Origin: Clostridium sp. 12(A)
Lineage (GTDB): Bacteria; Bacillota; Clostridia; Lachnospirales; Lachnospiraceae
DNA: 64,000 bases
Reading direction: 5' to 3'
Assembly (NCBI GenBank): GCA_000526575.1
Contig: JAGI01000002.1
Location: 3,386,501-3,450,500, forward strand
Below, one piece after another: positions 9,720 through 17,857 of the stretch (position 1 is its first letter; every line of letters begins with the position of its first letter). The position numbers were made by a program, and so were the translations under genes. Below the pieces are notes generated by a model. That model made no database searches, was not told where the DNA came from, and was given only the letters and a program-made list of their open reading frames with translations.

Positions 9720-10379
9720 ATGGCTGAGATACATTACTTAATATCGGATGCATCGCGGAAAGTCGATGTGGAATCCCATGTCCTTCGATACTGGGAGGAC
9801 GAGCTTCAATTAGACATTCCCAGAAATGAGATGGGGCACCGGTATTACACCGAGACCCACATCCGTTTATTCAGGCAGATCAAAGACTTGAAAGAAAAGG
9901 GATACCAGTTAAAAGCCATCAAAACAGCGCTTGATAAGGTCATTGAGGGAAGCGAAGATCCCATCATCCCCGATGATTTATTGGAGGGCCAGATCACCCA
10001 GGAATTAAAAGAGGGAAGCTTATCTGGTCAAGAGGGCGGGACAGTCCTGGACATACATAATACAGCGCCGGTTTCCATTGCCTCAGAAAAAATGGAGCAG
10101 TTCCAGGAGATCATGAACCACATTATTGGACGAGCCTTAGAAGTCAATAATGAGCAGCTGAGCCAAGATGTAAGCTGTCTGGTCAATGATAAGGTCATTA
10201 AGGAAATGCAGTATTTAATGAGTTTAAAAGAAGAAAAAGAAGAAGAGCGTTACAAGCAATTGGACGAGCTTTTAAGAACGTATCAAAAAGACAACAAAGG
10301 TCGTGCCGAAGCAGCCGCTTCCAAGATTCCTTTTTTCAACCGCAAAAAAAAGTTCGGGAGAAACGGGAAAAAACTGTAA
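9720..10379 (+). CDS. MerR-type helix-turn-helix protein with coiled C-terminus
   Basis: A 219-residue protein. Residues 1-75 form a MerR-like winged helix domain (VLRYWEDELQL, GHRYYTETHIRLFRQIKDLKEKGYQLKAIK). The C-terminal half is charged and likely coiled coil, ends in a basic stretch, and has no effector cysteines. Proteins of this shape in Firmicutes are annotated as MerR-family or RacA-like. The ribosome site is AAAGGAGAGG. It has no operon partner and ends at a strong terminator. Target genes are unknown. Confidence 0.75.
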   Translation: MAEIHYLISDASRKVDVESHVLRYWEDELQLDIPRNEMGHRYYTETHIRLFRQIKDLKEKGYQLKAIKTALDKVIEGSEDPIIPDDLLEGQITQELKEGSLSGQEGGTVLDIHNTAPVSIASEKMEQFQEIMNHIIGRALEVNNEQLSQDVSCLVNDKVIKEMQYLMSLKEEKEEERYKQLDELLRTYQKDNKGRAEAAASKIPFFNRKKKFGRNGKKL

Positions 10380-10424
10380 CACCACACTACTTTCAGATAA
10401 AACAACAGGGAAACCTGTTCAGGC

Positions 10425-10466
10425 AAAAATCCGCAGTTGCCACTGAAAGTGAGACTGCGGATTTTT
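10425..10466 (+). terminator. bidirectional terminator
   Basis: AAAAATCCGCAG (10425-10436) pairs perfectly with CTGCGGATTTTT (10455-10466). A/T runs on both sides make it suitable for both the MerR-type gene and the convergent amidotransferase gene. Confidence 0.85.
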
Positions 10467-10474
10467 CTATAAGC

Positions 10475-11191
10475 TTATTCTTTTCTACATGCATCAACAA
10501 ACGTCTGAAACATTCGTAACGCCACATCATCTTTTTCCCATAAATATTCCGGATGCCACTGAACCCCTAAAAAGAATGGATAACCAGGCATTTCTATGGC
10601 CTCCACCAGCTGATCTGGGGACCATGCCGTTGCAACAAGACCAGGTGCTACCTCTCTGACTGCCTGGTGGTGCATGCTGTTCACCTTTAGTTCTGATTTC
10701 CCTGCAATGGAAGAAAGGAGGCTGTCATCTGATAAAGTGACCGTATGGCTTGGCATGTTGTAATAAAAGGGCTGGGAATGGGCAATGGGAAAGTCACGTT
10801 TCACCTGAGACGGGATATCCTGCCAGATATCACCGCCAAGCCCGATATTTAAAATCTGGATTCCCCGGCAGATACCGAGCACCGGTTTTCCAAGGGATAA
10901 AATCAGGGGAAGGAGAGTAAGCTCCATCTGATCCCGTTCCTTGGAAACATTGCCGCAGCCTTCTCTGGTTTCTTCTCCAAATAAAAAAGGATGGACATCA
11001 GGTCCTCCTGCAAACAGGAAGCCGTCCAGTTCATCGGTAAGCTGTTTTAAATCATCTTCGGAAGCTTCTAAGGGCATGACAACAGGAATGGCTCCTGCGG
11101 CCTTTAGGACCCTTAAAAACGTAGGGCGCATCTTAATATCGTGATTATCCGTATCGTGATAAGGCGTGAGACCAATCAGAGGTTTTCTCAT
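10475..11191 (-). CDS. class I glutamine-amidotransferase-like hydrolase (gamma-Glu-GABA hydrolase family)
   Basis: A 238-residue peptidase C26 domain protein. The nucleophile Cys108 lies in GICRGIQ, and the His213/Glu215 pair lies in WHPEY. A family-typical oxyanion segment FAGGPDV is near residue 60. Relatives such as PuuD hydrolyse gamma-glutamyl-GABA or similar gamma-glutamyl amides. No putrescine genes are nearby, so the substrate is not settled. It is a monocistronic gene. Confidence 0.85.
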   Translation of the reverse strand: MRKPLIGLTPYHDTDNHDIKMRPTFLRVLKAAGAIPVVMPLEASEDDLKQLTDELDGFLFAGGPDVHPFLFGEETREGCGNVSKERDQMELTLLPLILSLGKPVLGICRGIQILNIGLGGDIWQDIPSQVKRDFPIAHSQPFYYNMPSHTVTLSDDSLLSSIAGKSELKVNSMHHQAVREVAPGLVATAWSPDQLVEAIEMPGYPFFLGVQWHPEYLWEKDDVALRMFQTFVDACRKE

Positions 11192-11240
11192 ATAGAAACA
11201 TCCTTTCTCTCATGATAGAAGGAAATAAAAAGAAATAACA

Positions 11241-11270
11241 AAATGCCCCTTCCTTACGGAAGAGGCATTT
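11241..11270 (-). terminator. terminator of the pfl/ferredoxin region
   Basis: AAATGCC-C-CTTCC (11241-11253) pairs with GGAAG-A-GGCATTT (11258-11270) with one mismatch and a TTAC loop. On the minus strand it is followed by a T-rich stretch. It ends transcription just after the ferredoxin stop. Confidence 0.75.
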
Positions 11271-11283
11271 ATGTATTCATAAA

Positions 11284-11454
11284 TTAAGCTTCGGAAATAG
11301 CTCCAGTTGGGCATACACCTTCACAAGCGCCGCAATCGATACAAGAATCAGCATCAATAACGAACATAGAGTCGCCCTGGCTGATAGCGCTTACTGGGCA
11401 CTCGCCTTCACAGGTTCCGCAACTAACACAAGCATCACTAATAACACGTGCCAT
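11284..11454 (-). CDS. 2[4Fe-4S] ferredoxin
   Basis: A 56-residue clostridial-type ferredoxin. It has two CxxCxxCxxxCP motifs: Cys9, 12, 15, 19 and Cys38, 41, 44, 48. The ribosome site AAGGAGG is strong. It lies 107 bp downstream of pflA on the same strand and upstream of a terminator, so it is either the last gene of the pfl operon or transcribed on its own. A plausible role is electron supply to the radical-SAM activase PflA, or general low-potential electron carriage; the link to PflA is inference. Confidence 0.95.
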   Translation of the reverse strand: MARVISDACVSCGTCEGECPVSAISQGDSMFVIDADSCIDCGACEGVCPTGAISEA

Positions 11455-11561
11455 TATAAATTACCTCCTTATATTCTATACATTTTTCTATATTTTATAC
11501 TATTAATAAAAATTAATCAAGTAGTAAACTATGCATTTCATGTTTAATTTTAGGAGCAAAG

Positions 11562-12317
11562 TCAGTTAGTTTTGTCTAATCTTGCGGCTTTAATGCCGCT
11601 GAGAATAATCTTCTTCGCTGCAACCGCATTCTCCTTAGACATAGGGGGAACATCCTTTAACGGATACTCCATTCCAAGGCTTTCATACTTCACCTTACCC
11701 ATGTCATGATAGGGAAGAACATCAAGAGCTTTGACATTTGTCAGTTCTCCGATAAAACGGCCCAGACGGTATAAATCCTCTTCCTGGTCCGTGAGACCCG
11801 GCACGACTACGTGGCGGACCCAAACGGGAACCTCTAACTCATCTAAATACCGGGCAAAATCCAAAATATTGTTGTTAGAATGTCCGGTTAATGGCTTGTG
11901 CTTTTCGTTATCGATGTGTTTGATGTCAAGCATGACAAGACTGGTGGATTTTAACAGCCGCTCGATTTTAGAAAGAAGCGCTTTGTCATCCCGCCTGAAG
12001 GTTACCCCTGAGGTATCCAGACAGGTATGAATGTCTTTCTTTCTGGCAGCTTCAAACAGCTCTGTTACGAACTCCAGCTGCATCATCGGCTCGCCACCGG
12101 TGGCAGTGATGCCGCCGCCCCGGTAAAAGTTCCGGGACGACTCATACTGCCTTAAAATTTCGTCTACTGTCATCTCAGTACCACCAGCCATCTTCCAGGT
12201 ATCCGGATTGTGGCAGTACTGACAACGCATAGGACAGCCCTGTAAAAAGACTACTAAGCGTACGCCTGGCCCGTCAACGGTACCGAAGCTTTCAATGGAA
12301 TGAATATGACCTGTCAT
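11562..12317 (-). CDS. pflA: pyruvate formate-lyase activating enzyme
   Basis: A 251-residue radical SAM enzyme that makes the glycyl radical on pyruvate formate-lyase using S-adenosylmethionine and reduced ferredoxin or flavodoxin. The cluster-binding CxxxCxxC is C28-C32-C35 (GCPMRCQYCHNP). The SAM-binding GGEP motif and the VRHVVVPGLTD segment are present. The length is normal. It is the fourth gene of the pfl operon, 25 bp after the 81-residue glycyl-radical protein. Its target Gly is therefore on that separate polypeptide. Confidence 0.97.
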   Translation of the reverse strand: MTGHIHSIESFGTVDGPGVRLVVFLQGCPMRCQYCHNPDTWKMAGGTEMTVDEILRQYESSRNFYRGGGITATGGEPMMQLEFVTELFEAARKKDIHTCLDTSGVTFRRDDKALLSKIERLLKSTSLVMLDIKHIDNEKHKPLTGHSNNNILDFARYLDELEVPVWVRHVVVPGLTDQEEDLYRLGRFIGELTNVKALDVLPYHDMGKVKYESLGMEYPLKDVPPMSKENAVAAKKIILSGIKAARLDKTN

Positions 12318-12342
12318 GATTGATTCGCCTTCTTTACTTTAA

Positions 12343-12588
12343 TTAGATATTGTCGTGGAATGTACGGGAGATAACTTCATCCTGCTGCTCTTTTGTCAGT
12401 TTGATAAAGTTTACTGCATAACCGGAAACACGAACAGTAAGCTGTGGGTAATTCTCTGGATGCTGCTGAGCATCTAAAAGAGTTTCACGGGTAAAAACGT
12501 TAACATTTAAGTGATGACCGCCTTCTTCTACATAGCCATCTAATAAATTCACAAGATTGTCGATCTGGGATGTGCTGATATTTGCCAT
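12343..12588 (-). CDS. stand-alone glycyl-radical domain of pyruvate formate-lyase (GrcA-like)
   Basis: An 81-residue protein that corresponds to the C-terminal end of a normal pyruvate formate-lyase. It contains the [10 protein letters not shown] strand, the [17 protein letters not shown] loop with the radical Gly56, and the tail [15 protein letters not shown]. It has its own ATG and a very strong ribosome site (AAGGAGG, 9 nt upstream). It resembles E. coli GrcA/YfiD in being autonomous. Here, however, the large subunit has no glycyl domain of its own, so this protein should be an obligatory subunit rather than a repair part. The large subunit supplies the Cys pair. Sequence identity is firm; the obligate role is inference. 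Confidence 0.9.
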   Translation of the reverse strand: MANISTSQIDNLVNLLDGYVEEGGHHLNVNVFTRETLLDAQQHPENYPQLTVRVSGYAVNFIKLTKEQQDEVISRTFHDNI

Positions 12589-12627
12589 AGTGTTATCCTC
12601 CTTATGTGTTTGTACAAATGTGTTTGA

Positions 12628-12855
12628 TTAGTCTTCCTGGTCCAGACCGAAGAAGAGCGTTGGCACTTTACATGCCTGGTCGCCTTCTGCACAGTCTGAG
12701 GAACTTGTTGTAGTAATTGTTTTTGCCATAGTCTTATCGGCATTTACGGTACCGTCTTTGTCGACACGGATGTTCATGTGTCCGCCATTACCTGTCATGA
12801 ATTCATCAAGCATGGAGACGATATCGTCGATTTGTTTGTCTTTCGGATCTGCCAT
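12628..12855 (-). CDS. 75-residue paralogue of the glycyl-radical protein, lacking the radical loop
   Basis: The start is the ATG at 12855, with AAGGAG 8 nt upstream overlapping the stop of the large subunit; a GTG at 12864 is less likely. The N-terminal half (KQIDDIVSMLDEFMTGNGGH, then MNIRV) matches the first 30 residues of the 81-residue protein ([20 protein letters not shown], then LNVNV). The second half does not contain RVSGYA. Instead it has a Thr/Ser-rich stretch, a Cys55-x6-Cys62 pair and KVPTLFFGLDQED. It cannot carry the glycyl radical. It could be a structural filler for the position normally taken by the fused domain, or a redox-sensing spare. No function is known to me. Confidence 0.85.
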   Translation of the reverse strand: MADPKDKQIDDIVSMLDEFMTGNGGHMNIRVDKDGTVNADKTMAKTITTTSSSDCAEGDQACKVPTLFFGLDQED

Positions 12856-12867
12856 AGCAGTCACTCC

Positions 12868-14928
12868 TTATTTCTGATCTTCGCTGAGTTCCAGTTCAAG
12901 ATCCAACTCTAAATCGCCGTGGAAGATCTGATCTTCCTTACCAAGAGCACCTGGAATGATGGAGAAGGTATTGGAGATACCATCCTGAGCATCTTTAAAT
13001 GGAAGCTTTGCTACAGATGCAAGGGAAGCGACAGCACCGTGAGTATCTCTGTGGTGCATTGGGTTAGCACCTGGTGCGAATGCGTCACCTTTCTTACGTC
13101 CATCAGGAGTTGCTCCTGTGTTCTTACCATAAACTACGTTAGAGGTAATTGTCAAGATAGAGGTTGTAGGAATACCGTTTCTATAAGTGTGGTTTTCCTT
13201 AATATAGGACATAAATGTGTGAACCAGATCATGAGCGATTAAGTCAACGCGGTCATCGTTGTTGCCGTATTTCGGGAAGTCACCTTCAATTTCATAATCA
13301 GTAACAACGCCGTTCTCGTCGCGGATTGTTTTAACCTTTGCATACTTAATAGCAGAAAGGGAATCAGCTACTACGGAAAGTCCAGCGATACCGGTTGCGA
13401 ACCAACGGGTTACTTCTCTATCATGAAGAGCCATCTGAATGCGCTCATAGCTGTATTTGTCATGCATGAAGTGAATGATGTTGAGTGTGTTTACATAAAC
13501 AGAAGCCAGCCACTTCATCATCTGCTTGTAGGATTCTAATACTTCGTCGTACTCTAAATATTCAGAGGTAATCGGACGGTATTTTGGTCCTATCTGCTTT
13601 TTGGAGATCTCATCTACACCGCCGTTGATTGCGTATAAGAGACATTTTGCAAGGTTGGCACGAGCGCCGAAGAACTGCATCTCTTTACCAACTCTCATGG
13701 AAGATACACAGCAAGCGATGGCATAGTCATCACCGTGAGTAACTCTCATTAAGTCGTCGTTCTCATACTGGATAGATGAAGACTCGATGGAAGACTTAGC
13801 ACAGAAGCGTTTGAAGCCTTCTGGAAGTCTTGTAGACCAGAGAACTGTTAAGTTTGGCTCTGGAGCGGTTCCTAATGTATTTAATGTGTGCAGATAACGG
13901 AAGGACATCTTTGTAACAAGGTGACGTCCGTCAATACCTACACCACCGATAGACTCAGTTACCCAGGTAGGATCTCCTGAGAATAACTCGTTGTATTCTG
14001 GTGTACGGGCAAATTTTACAAGACGAAGCTTCATAACGAAGTGGTCTACGAATTCCTGAATCTGCTCCTCTGTAAAGGTACCTTCCTCTAAGTCTCTCTG
14101 AGCGTATACATCGATGAATGTGGAGGTACGTCCAAGGGACATAGCAGCACCGTTCTGATCTTTAACAGCAGCCAGGTATGCCATGTAGGTCCACTGGATT
14201 GCTTCCTGTACGTTCTCAGCTGGTCTTGAAAGGTCGAAGCCGTAAATCTGACCAAGCTTCTTTAAATCTTTGAGAGCACGGATCTGCTCGGATAATTCCT
14301 CGCGGTCACGGATTACATCAGCGTACATAACAGAGCTTGTGGTATCTTTCTGATCTTCTTTATCCTGAATCAGGAAATCGATTCCGTAAAGAGCTACACG
14401 GCGGTAGTCACCGATGATACGTCCACGGCCGTAAGCATCTGGAAGTCCAGTGATGATATGGCTGGAACGGCAGTCACGCATTTCCTGTGTGTAAGCATCG
14501 AAAACACCTGCGTTGTGTGTTTTTCTATGTGTGGAGAAGAATTCCTTTACTTCTGGGTCAATGGTATAACCATTGTCTGCACAAGCCTTCTCTGCCATAC
14601 GAATACCGCCGTAAGGCTGTAAGGAACGCTTAAATGGCTTATCTGTCTGGAATCCAACGATTTTCTCTTTGTCTTTGTTTAAATATCCTGGTCCATGGGA
14701 AGTAAGGGAAGAAATAACCTTAGTGTCCATATCAAGAACGCCGCCGGCTTCTCTTTCTTTTTTAGATAATTCAAGAACCTGCTCCCAAAGCTCTTTGGTT
14801 GCGGCAGTCGCTCCAACAAGGAAAGAGTCGTCACCGTCGTAAGGGGTATAGTTCTTCTGGATAAAGTCCCGGACGTTAACTTCACGTTCCCAAGCGCCGC
14901 CTTTAAAGGCTCTCCATTCTGGTCTCAT
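12868..14928 (-). CDS. pflB: pyruvate formate-lyase, large subunit without glycyl-radical domain
   Basis: The 686-residue protein converts pyruvate and CoA to acetyl-CoA and formate. The PFL domain is complete from [15 protein letters not shown] to the GRxTSTF region and the catalytic Cys406-Cys407 pair (AIACCVSSM). It ends after [15 protein letters not shown] with an acidic tail ([14 protein letters not shown]). Usual PFL has about 740-760 residues and ends in the RVSGYA glycyl loop; that part is absent and is encoded separately at 12343-12588. The ATG has TTGGAGG upstream. It is first in the operon, with two small genes and pflA following within 45 bp gaps. A sequencing frameshift does not explain the arrangement, because each small gene has its own ribosome site. 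Confidence 0.95.
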   Translation of the reverse strand: MRPEWRAFKGGAWEREVNVRDFIQKNYTPYDGDDSFLVGATAATKELWEQVLELSKKEREAGGVLDMDTKVISSLTSHGPGYLNKDKEKIVGFQTDKPFKRSLQPYGGIRMAEKACADNGYTIDPEVKEFFSTHRKTHNAGVFDAYTQEMRDCRSSHIITGLPDAYGRGRIIGDYRRVALYGIDFLIQDKEDQKDTTSSVMYADVIRDREELSEQIRALKDLKKLGQIYGFDLSRPAENVQEAIQWTYMAYLAAVKDQNGAAMSLGRTSTFIDVYAQRDLEEGTFTEEQIQEFVDHFVMKLRLVKFARTPEYNELFSGDPTWVTESIGGVGIDGRHLVTKMSFRYLHTLNTLGTAPEPNLTVLWSTRLPEGFKRFCAKSSIESSSIQYENDDLMRVTHGDDYAIACCVSSMRVGKEMQFFGARANLAKCLLYAINGGVDEISKKQIGPKYRPITSEYLEYDEVLESYKQMMKWLASVYVNTLNIIHFMHDKYSYERIQMALHDREVTRWFATGIAGLSVVADSLSAIKYAKVKTIRDENGVVTDYEIEGDFPKYGNNDDRVDLIAHDLVHTFMSYIKENHTYRNGIPTTSILTITSNVVYGKNTGATPDGRKKGDAFAPGANPMHHRDTHGAVASLASVAKLPFKDAQDGISNTFSIIPGALGKEDQIFHGDLELDLELELSEDQK

Positions 14929-14994
14929 AGTGTTGTACCTCCAAAATTCTTTATAAGTAATGTCAATAGATAAGTGCCGTCAAAGATAATATTT

Positions 14995-15046
14995 CATACA
15001 ATCTTTGTATGAATATATTATATATGAATACTGTATACAATGTCAA
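14995..15046 (-). promoter_or_regulatory. pfl promoter with downstream palindrome
   Basis: On the minus strand, a perfect TTGACA (15041-15046) and a perfect TATAAT (15017-15022) are 18 bp apart. Just downstream, at the expected transcript start, lies the palindrome CATACAA-TCT-TTGTATG (14995-15011), a likely repressor operator. The leader to the pfl ATG is about 75-80 nt. The palindrome is not the usual Rex site; the regulator is unknown. Confidence 0.7.
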
Positions 15047-15170
15047 GTATAACCTTATTATTGATAAAAATTTTTATAAATTGATAAAAGTGATTTTTAT
15101 CTTGCTTATTATAGGAAAAAGTATTATATTATAATGACAATATGTACATTTTTAAAAGGAGGTATACGAG

Positions 15171-15371
15171 ATGCAGATCGATAAAAATATGGTAATCGGC
15201 AATTTGCTTCAGATAGATGAATGCATAGCACCGATTTTAATGCGTGCAGGCATGCATTGCCTTGGATGCCCATCTTCTCAGGGAGAGTCTTTGGAGGAAG
15301 CGTGCATGGTTCATGGATTAGACTGTGACGTTTTAGTTTCCCAGATTAATGAAGTTCTGGCAGACAGATAA
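15171..15371 (+). CDS. DUF1858 small redox-disulfide protein
   Basis: A 66-residue protein of the DUF1858 family (hybrid-cluster-protein-associated redox disulfide domain). It has the Cys30-x2-Cys33 pair in MHCLGCPSS and a further Cys18. AAAAGGAGG precedes the ATG. It is divergent from the pfl operon across 242 bp and ends at its own terminator. Members are thought to be small cytosolic redox or cluster-related proteins; the exact role is unknown. Shared control with pfl under anaerobiosis is possible but not shown. Confidence 0.88.
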   Translation: MQIDKNMVIGNLLQIDECIAPILMRAGMHCLGCPSSQGESLEEACMVHGLDCDVLVSQINEVLADR

Positions 15372-15379
15372 ATATATAT

Positions 15380-15419
15380 AAGGAGGCAGGTCGCTTTGAT
15401 CTGCCTCCTTATTTTTTTT
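15380..15419 (+). terminator. Rho-independent terminator
   Basis: AAGGAGGCAG pairs with CTGCCTCCTT (15401-15410) and is followed by ATTTTTTTT. It terminates the DUF1858 gene and overlaps the end of the convergent AraC gene. Confidence 0.9.
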
Positions 15420-16293
15420 ATATCGATATCTTTTTTTCTTCCCGGTAATGTCTGGGGCTGATTCCGTATTCCTGTTTGAAAATTTTTGAAAAGGTAAGGG
15501 GATTGTCATATCCGATGCCGGTGGCGATCTCCTGAATGGACATAGAAGTGTCAGTAAGCTGCTTTGCGGCGATATTAAGCTTAAACCTCATCAGGTATTC
15601 TTTCGGTGAAACGTGAAGCTGTTTTTTAAATATAGATGTCAAATACGAACGGTTGATTCCAATATAATCTGCAATGTCCTGTACGGTAATATGTTCGTAA
15701 TGAAGTTTTATATATTGAAGCGCATAATCCACATAGGTGTCGATGGAATAATCGTACTGCTTTTTACGGCTAGTCTTTAAAGAACTCTGCATCTCGATCA
15801 GGGAAGAGAGTATCTCATATAAATATCCTACCCGCCGGATTTCATTATAAAAAGTAAGCTGGTTTAAATCCAGAATCTTTTGAATCATGGGAAGATAAAC
15901 CTGGCTTGGAATTTGGGAGTGAATGGCAGGTGAATCAGCAGATAGTCCGGCATAGCTTAAGTAAGCCTCTGCCATCTCTCCGTCAAAGGTGATCCACATA
16001 TATTCCCAGGGATTTTCGTAGTTCGCGTGATAACGGATGGGGATTCCTTTTGGAATCAGGAAAATATCGTCGGTCTTTAAATCATACTGCTTTTCCCCAA
16101 TAATAAGAGCACCTGTGCCTTCCAGCACAAAATGAAGATGATACTCATTGGGAATCTTATGATCGTAGGTATAGCCTGGGGGACACTTCTGAATTCCGCA
16201 GTGGACCAGGTATAAGTCATTGGTCTGCCGTTTGATATTTCTTAAACAGCGGAAACCTGCTACGTTATTGTATGTGGTTTGTTTTTCCATCAA
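15418..16293 (-). CDS. AraC family regulator of the alpha-galactoside locus
   Basis: A 291-residue protein with an N-terminal cupin-like sugar-binding domain (HLHFVLEGTGALIIGEKQY near residue 53) and a C-terminal double helix-turn-helix (about 190-285: VQDIADYIGINRSYLTSIFK and IQEIATGIGYDNPLTFSKIF). It is encoded just downstream of the GH4 gene on the same strand, 122 bp apart. It probably controls the local alpha-galactoside genes, with the second AraC protein at 17858. A GACCC/GGGTC-flanked inverted repeat lies upstream at 16318-16361. Confidence 0.88.
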   Translation of the reverse strand: MMEKQTTYNNVAGFRCLRNIKRQTNDLYLVHCGIQKCPPGYTYDHKIPNEYHLHFVLEGTGALIIGEKQYDLKTDDIFLIPKGIPIRYHANYENPWEYMWITFDGEMAEAYLSYAGLSADSPAIHSQIPSQVYLPMIQKILDLNQLTFYNEIRRVGYLYEILSSLIEMQSSLKTSRKKQYDYSIDTYVDYALQYIKLHYEHITVQDIADYIGINRSYLTSIFKKQLHVSPKEYLMRFKLNIAAKQLTDTSMSIQEIATGIGYDNPLTFSKIFKQEYGISPRHYREEKKISI

Positions 16294-16415
16294 TGAAATC
16301 CACCTCCATATAGAAAAAGACCCGTTCAGACAGCAGCTTTGAAACTGATATCTGATGGGTCTATTATACAGGAAGCCAATATGACATGCAAATATTATTT
16401 AACGCAAATGATCCA

Positions 16416-17738
16416 TTAACGATACATTTTCATGTATTCCCCATGAGCTTCGATGAGCTCATCTACCATTGCCCGTATGTCCCTTATATTAAGCTCAGCA
16501 CTGGTATGAGGATCCAGCATGGCCGCCTGATAGATCATGGAGACATCTCTGTTATGAGCAGCTTCTATAGTAAGAAGCTGAGGATTTATATTGGTCATAT
16601 TCATGGCTGCCAGCTGGGTAGGAAGGCGGCCCACCCGGCATGGAGTGATTCCGCTTCCATCCACAAGACATGGAACCTCTACACAGGCATCCGAGGGAAG
16701 ATTCTCAATGAGGCCGTGATTTAATACACTTGCACCGATCTTATAGGGCTGATTGGTTACAATTGCTTCCATAATATAAGAAGCGTATTCCAGGGAACGG
16801 GTGTGAGTGATTTCACCGTTATTTAATATAGAAGCTTTTTCCTCTTCCCAGCCTTTAATCTGTTTGATGCAGCGTCGGGGGTATTCATCGAGAGGAATCT
16901 GAAAATCTTCAATCATCTCCGGATACTTTGATTTAATGAAATATGGATTGTATTCCGCATTGTGCTCACTGGACTCGGTGCAGTAATATCCAAGGTGCTG
17001 TATGTATTCAAAGCGAACCATATCTTTATGCTTTTCTGTTTGATTCTTCTTTAATGCTTTTTCACGAATGACCGGATAAAGGTCGTTGCCGTCTCTGTCA
17101 TTTAACTTTAACAGCCAGGCCATGTGATTGATTCCGGCAATCAGCTCGGTACGGCCCTCAAGCTTATCCTCCATATCAAGCTCCTTTAGTAAGGTTTCTG
17201 AGCATACCTGAACGCTGTGGCAGAGTCCGATGGTCTTAATGGAAGTATACTTTTGCATATAGCCAGTGAGAATGGCCATTGGATTGGTGTAGTTTAAGAA
17301 ATAGGCGTTGGGACATACCTCTTCCATATCCTTTGCAAATTCTTCAAGAACCGGTATGGTTCTAAGTCCTCTCATAATTCCTCCGATTCCCAGGGTATCG
17401 GCTATGGTCTGCTTTAAGCCGTACTTCTTAGGAATATCAAAGTCAATGATGGTGCAGGGATCGTACCCGCCCACCTGGATGGCATTTACTACAAAGGTGG
17501 CATCACGAAGCGCTTCTTTTCTGTTTTCCACTCCAAGATATCCTCTTATGTTAGCACGGCCCTGGTTTATATTTTTGTTGATTGCATTTAGAATCAGTTC
17601 GGAATCAGAAAGACGCTCCGAATCGATGTCATAGAGGGCAATTTGTGCATCCCAAAGCACAGGGGTGCACATGCAGTCACCCAGGACATTTCTTGCAAAA
17701 ATGGTGCTTCCGGCCCCCATAAACGTTATCTTTACCAT
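16416..17738 (-). CDS. melA: alpha-galactosidase, glycoside hydrolase family 4
   Basis: A 440-residue NAD- and Mn-dependent glycosidase. The Rossmann motif is KITFMGAGSTIFARN at the N-terminus. The specificity motif is C173-H174-S175-V176, which in GH4 marks alpha-galactosidases, and His205 in GINHMAW completes the metal site. GH4 works by oxidation at C3 and elimination rather than by two carboxylates. It is divergent from the second AraC gene and sits beside the ABC importer and GH36 enzyme, so melibiose or raffinose-type sugars are the likely substrates. The enzyme is intracellular. Confidence 0.92.
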   Translation of the reverse strand: MVKITFMGAGSTIFARNVLGDCMCTPVLWDAQIALYDIDSERLSDSELILNAINKNINQGRANIRGYLGVENRKEALRDATFVVNAIQVGGYDPCTIIDFDIPKKYGLKQTIADTLGIGGIMRGLRTIPVLEEFAKDMEEVCPNAYFLNYTNPMAILTGYMQKYTSIKTIGLCHSVQVCSETLLKELDMEDKLEGRTELIAGINHMAWLLKLNDRDGNDLYPVIREKALKKNQTEKHKDMVRFEYIQHLGYYCTESSEHNAEYNPYFIKSKYPEMIEDFQIPLDEYPRRCIKQIKGWEEEKASILNNGEITHTRSLEYASYIMEAIVTNQPYKIGASVLNHGLIENLPSDACVEVPCLVDGSGITPCRVGRLPTQLAAMNMTNINPQLLTIEAAHNRDVSMIYQAAMLDPHTSAELNIRDIRAMVDELIEAHGEYMKMYR

Positions 17739-17857
17739 ATGATTTCCTCCTTGTTTTTCATTGCAGCCCTGATGATGCTATTGTATAATTGCCATAGATA
17801 AAAAGATAGGAAGATTGTTTCCTATAATTGTTATTTTGTTGCATGGAGGTATGCTGA

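Noticed and set aside
12919-13242. 107-codon plus-strand frame opposite the pfl large subunit.
   Set aside because: It lies fully antisense to a highly conserved enzyme gene, with no ribosome site.
12343-14928. Broken pyruvate formate-lyase caused by frameshifts.
   Set aside because: Each small gene has its own start and strong ribosome site, and both small proteins begin with the same related segment, so a simple frameshift or pseudogene does not explain the pattern.
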